Made by a program: the position numbers and the translations under genes
Source of the DNA: JBFLVQ01 sp040758525
GTDB taxonomy: Bacteria > Acidobacteriota > Blastocatellia > Chloracidobacteriales > JADJPF01
Direction of reading: 5' to 3'
Length of the DNA: 15,136 nucleotides
NCBI GenBank assembly: GCA_040758525.1
Contig: JBFLVQ010000160.1
Location: 1 to 15,136 of the forward strand
Part shown: positions 15,007 through 15,136 of the stretch, piece by piece
How positions within the stretch are numbered: the first letter of the stretch is position 1
Layout: every line of letters begins with the position of its first letter
Notes under the pieces: model-generated
The model's input: only the letters and a program-made list of their open reading frames with translations
Databases searched by the model: none
Told to the model about the DNA's origin: nothing

Positions 15007-15136
15007 ATTAATCCTCAAACTCCTATTTTGATAATAACTATTAATAAGGGCCGATTGTTGCTATCGGAGGCGGCTTGCTCTCTCTACAGAGCTTATGGTC
15101 AAATTGACTTTAATGCTGTTTGTGGAGAGAGATAGA
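15007..15136 (+). other. Non-coding end of window with competing hairpins
   Basis: No gene is supported here. CCGAT/ATCGG (around 15050-15068) can form a small stem. GCTCT (15077-15081) pairs with AGAGC (15088-15092). CTCTCTCTACA (15078-15088) could instead pair with TGTGGAGAGAG (15121-15131) with one G-U pair, so the last two structures compete. No clear U-tract follows, so a gltB terminator is not evident. A frame open from ATG 15095 to the edge is too short to judge. Confidence 0.35.

Noticed and set aside
15095..15136. Start of a new gene (frame beginning MVKLTLML)
   Set aside because: Only 14 codons are visible, with no well-spaced ribosome site, and the region overlaps the competing RNA stems.

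Overview
The window is a bacterial chromosome segment in which every gene lies on the + strand. It holds a nearly complete branched-chain amino acid (BCAA) biosynthesis locus followed by an ammonium uptake and assimilation locus. Base composition is AT-leaning. Most genes have a clear AGGAG-type ribosome binding site. Short gaps and ATGA overlaps indicate operons. There are no mobile elements, CRISPR arrays, tRNAs or rRNAs. I cannot assign the species from sequence alone. The gene families (short LeuC type, class I ketol-acid reductoisomerase, [2Fe-2S]-type IlvD, large-subunit glutamate synthase) are widespread in free-living bacteria, and a Gram-positive-like or Chloroflexota-like host is only a guess.

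Region 1 (1-1748) is the end of a leuCDB operon: the last codons of leuC, complete leuD and complete leuB. These carry out the isomerase and dehydrogenase steps of leucine synthesis.

Region 2 (1749-2314) has no conventional gene but is the most interesting part. It has a near-consensus sigma70-type promoter (-35 at 1898, -10 at 1921) whose spacer holds one arm of a perfect 9-bp inverted repeat. Downstream is a 53-codon reading frame (2006-2167) extremely rich in Val, Ile and Leu codons, then a strong hairpin (2189-2231). An 8-base segment inside the end of the small ORF (2152-2159) can pair perfectly with the 5' arm of that hairpin (2197-2204). This is the layout of a ribosome-mediated transcription attenuator for the ilv operon downstream.

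Region 3 (2315-8605) is ilvB, a small IlvM-like subunit gene (called ilvN here), ilvE, a cupin gene of unknown role, ilvC and ilvD. Together they encode acetohydroxyacid synthase, ketol-acid reductoisomerase, dihydroxyacid dehydratase and the final transaminase, which is enough for valine from pyruvate and isoleucine from 2-oxobutyrate. The reductoisomerase has an unusual cofactor-binding loop, and the small regulatory subunit is divergent.

Region 4 (8606-15136) has a promoter region with an imperfect tandem duplication. It is followed by a P-II signalling protein gene overlapping amtB (ammonium channel) and then a full-length gltB (glutamate synthase large subunit). P-II normally plugs the AmtB channel when nitrogen is sufficient, and GltB makes glutamate, the amino donor for IlvE. 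This P-II lacks the Tyr51 modification site and has a C-terminal extension. No gltD follows within the window. The last 130 bases hold only possible RNA hairpins.
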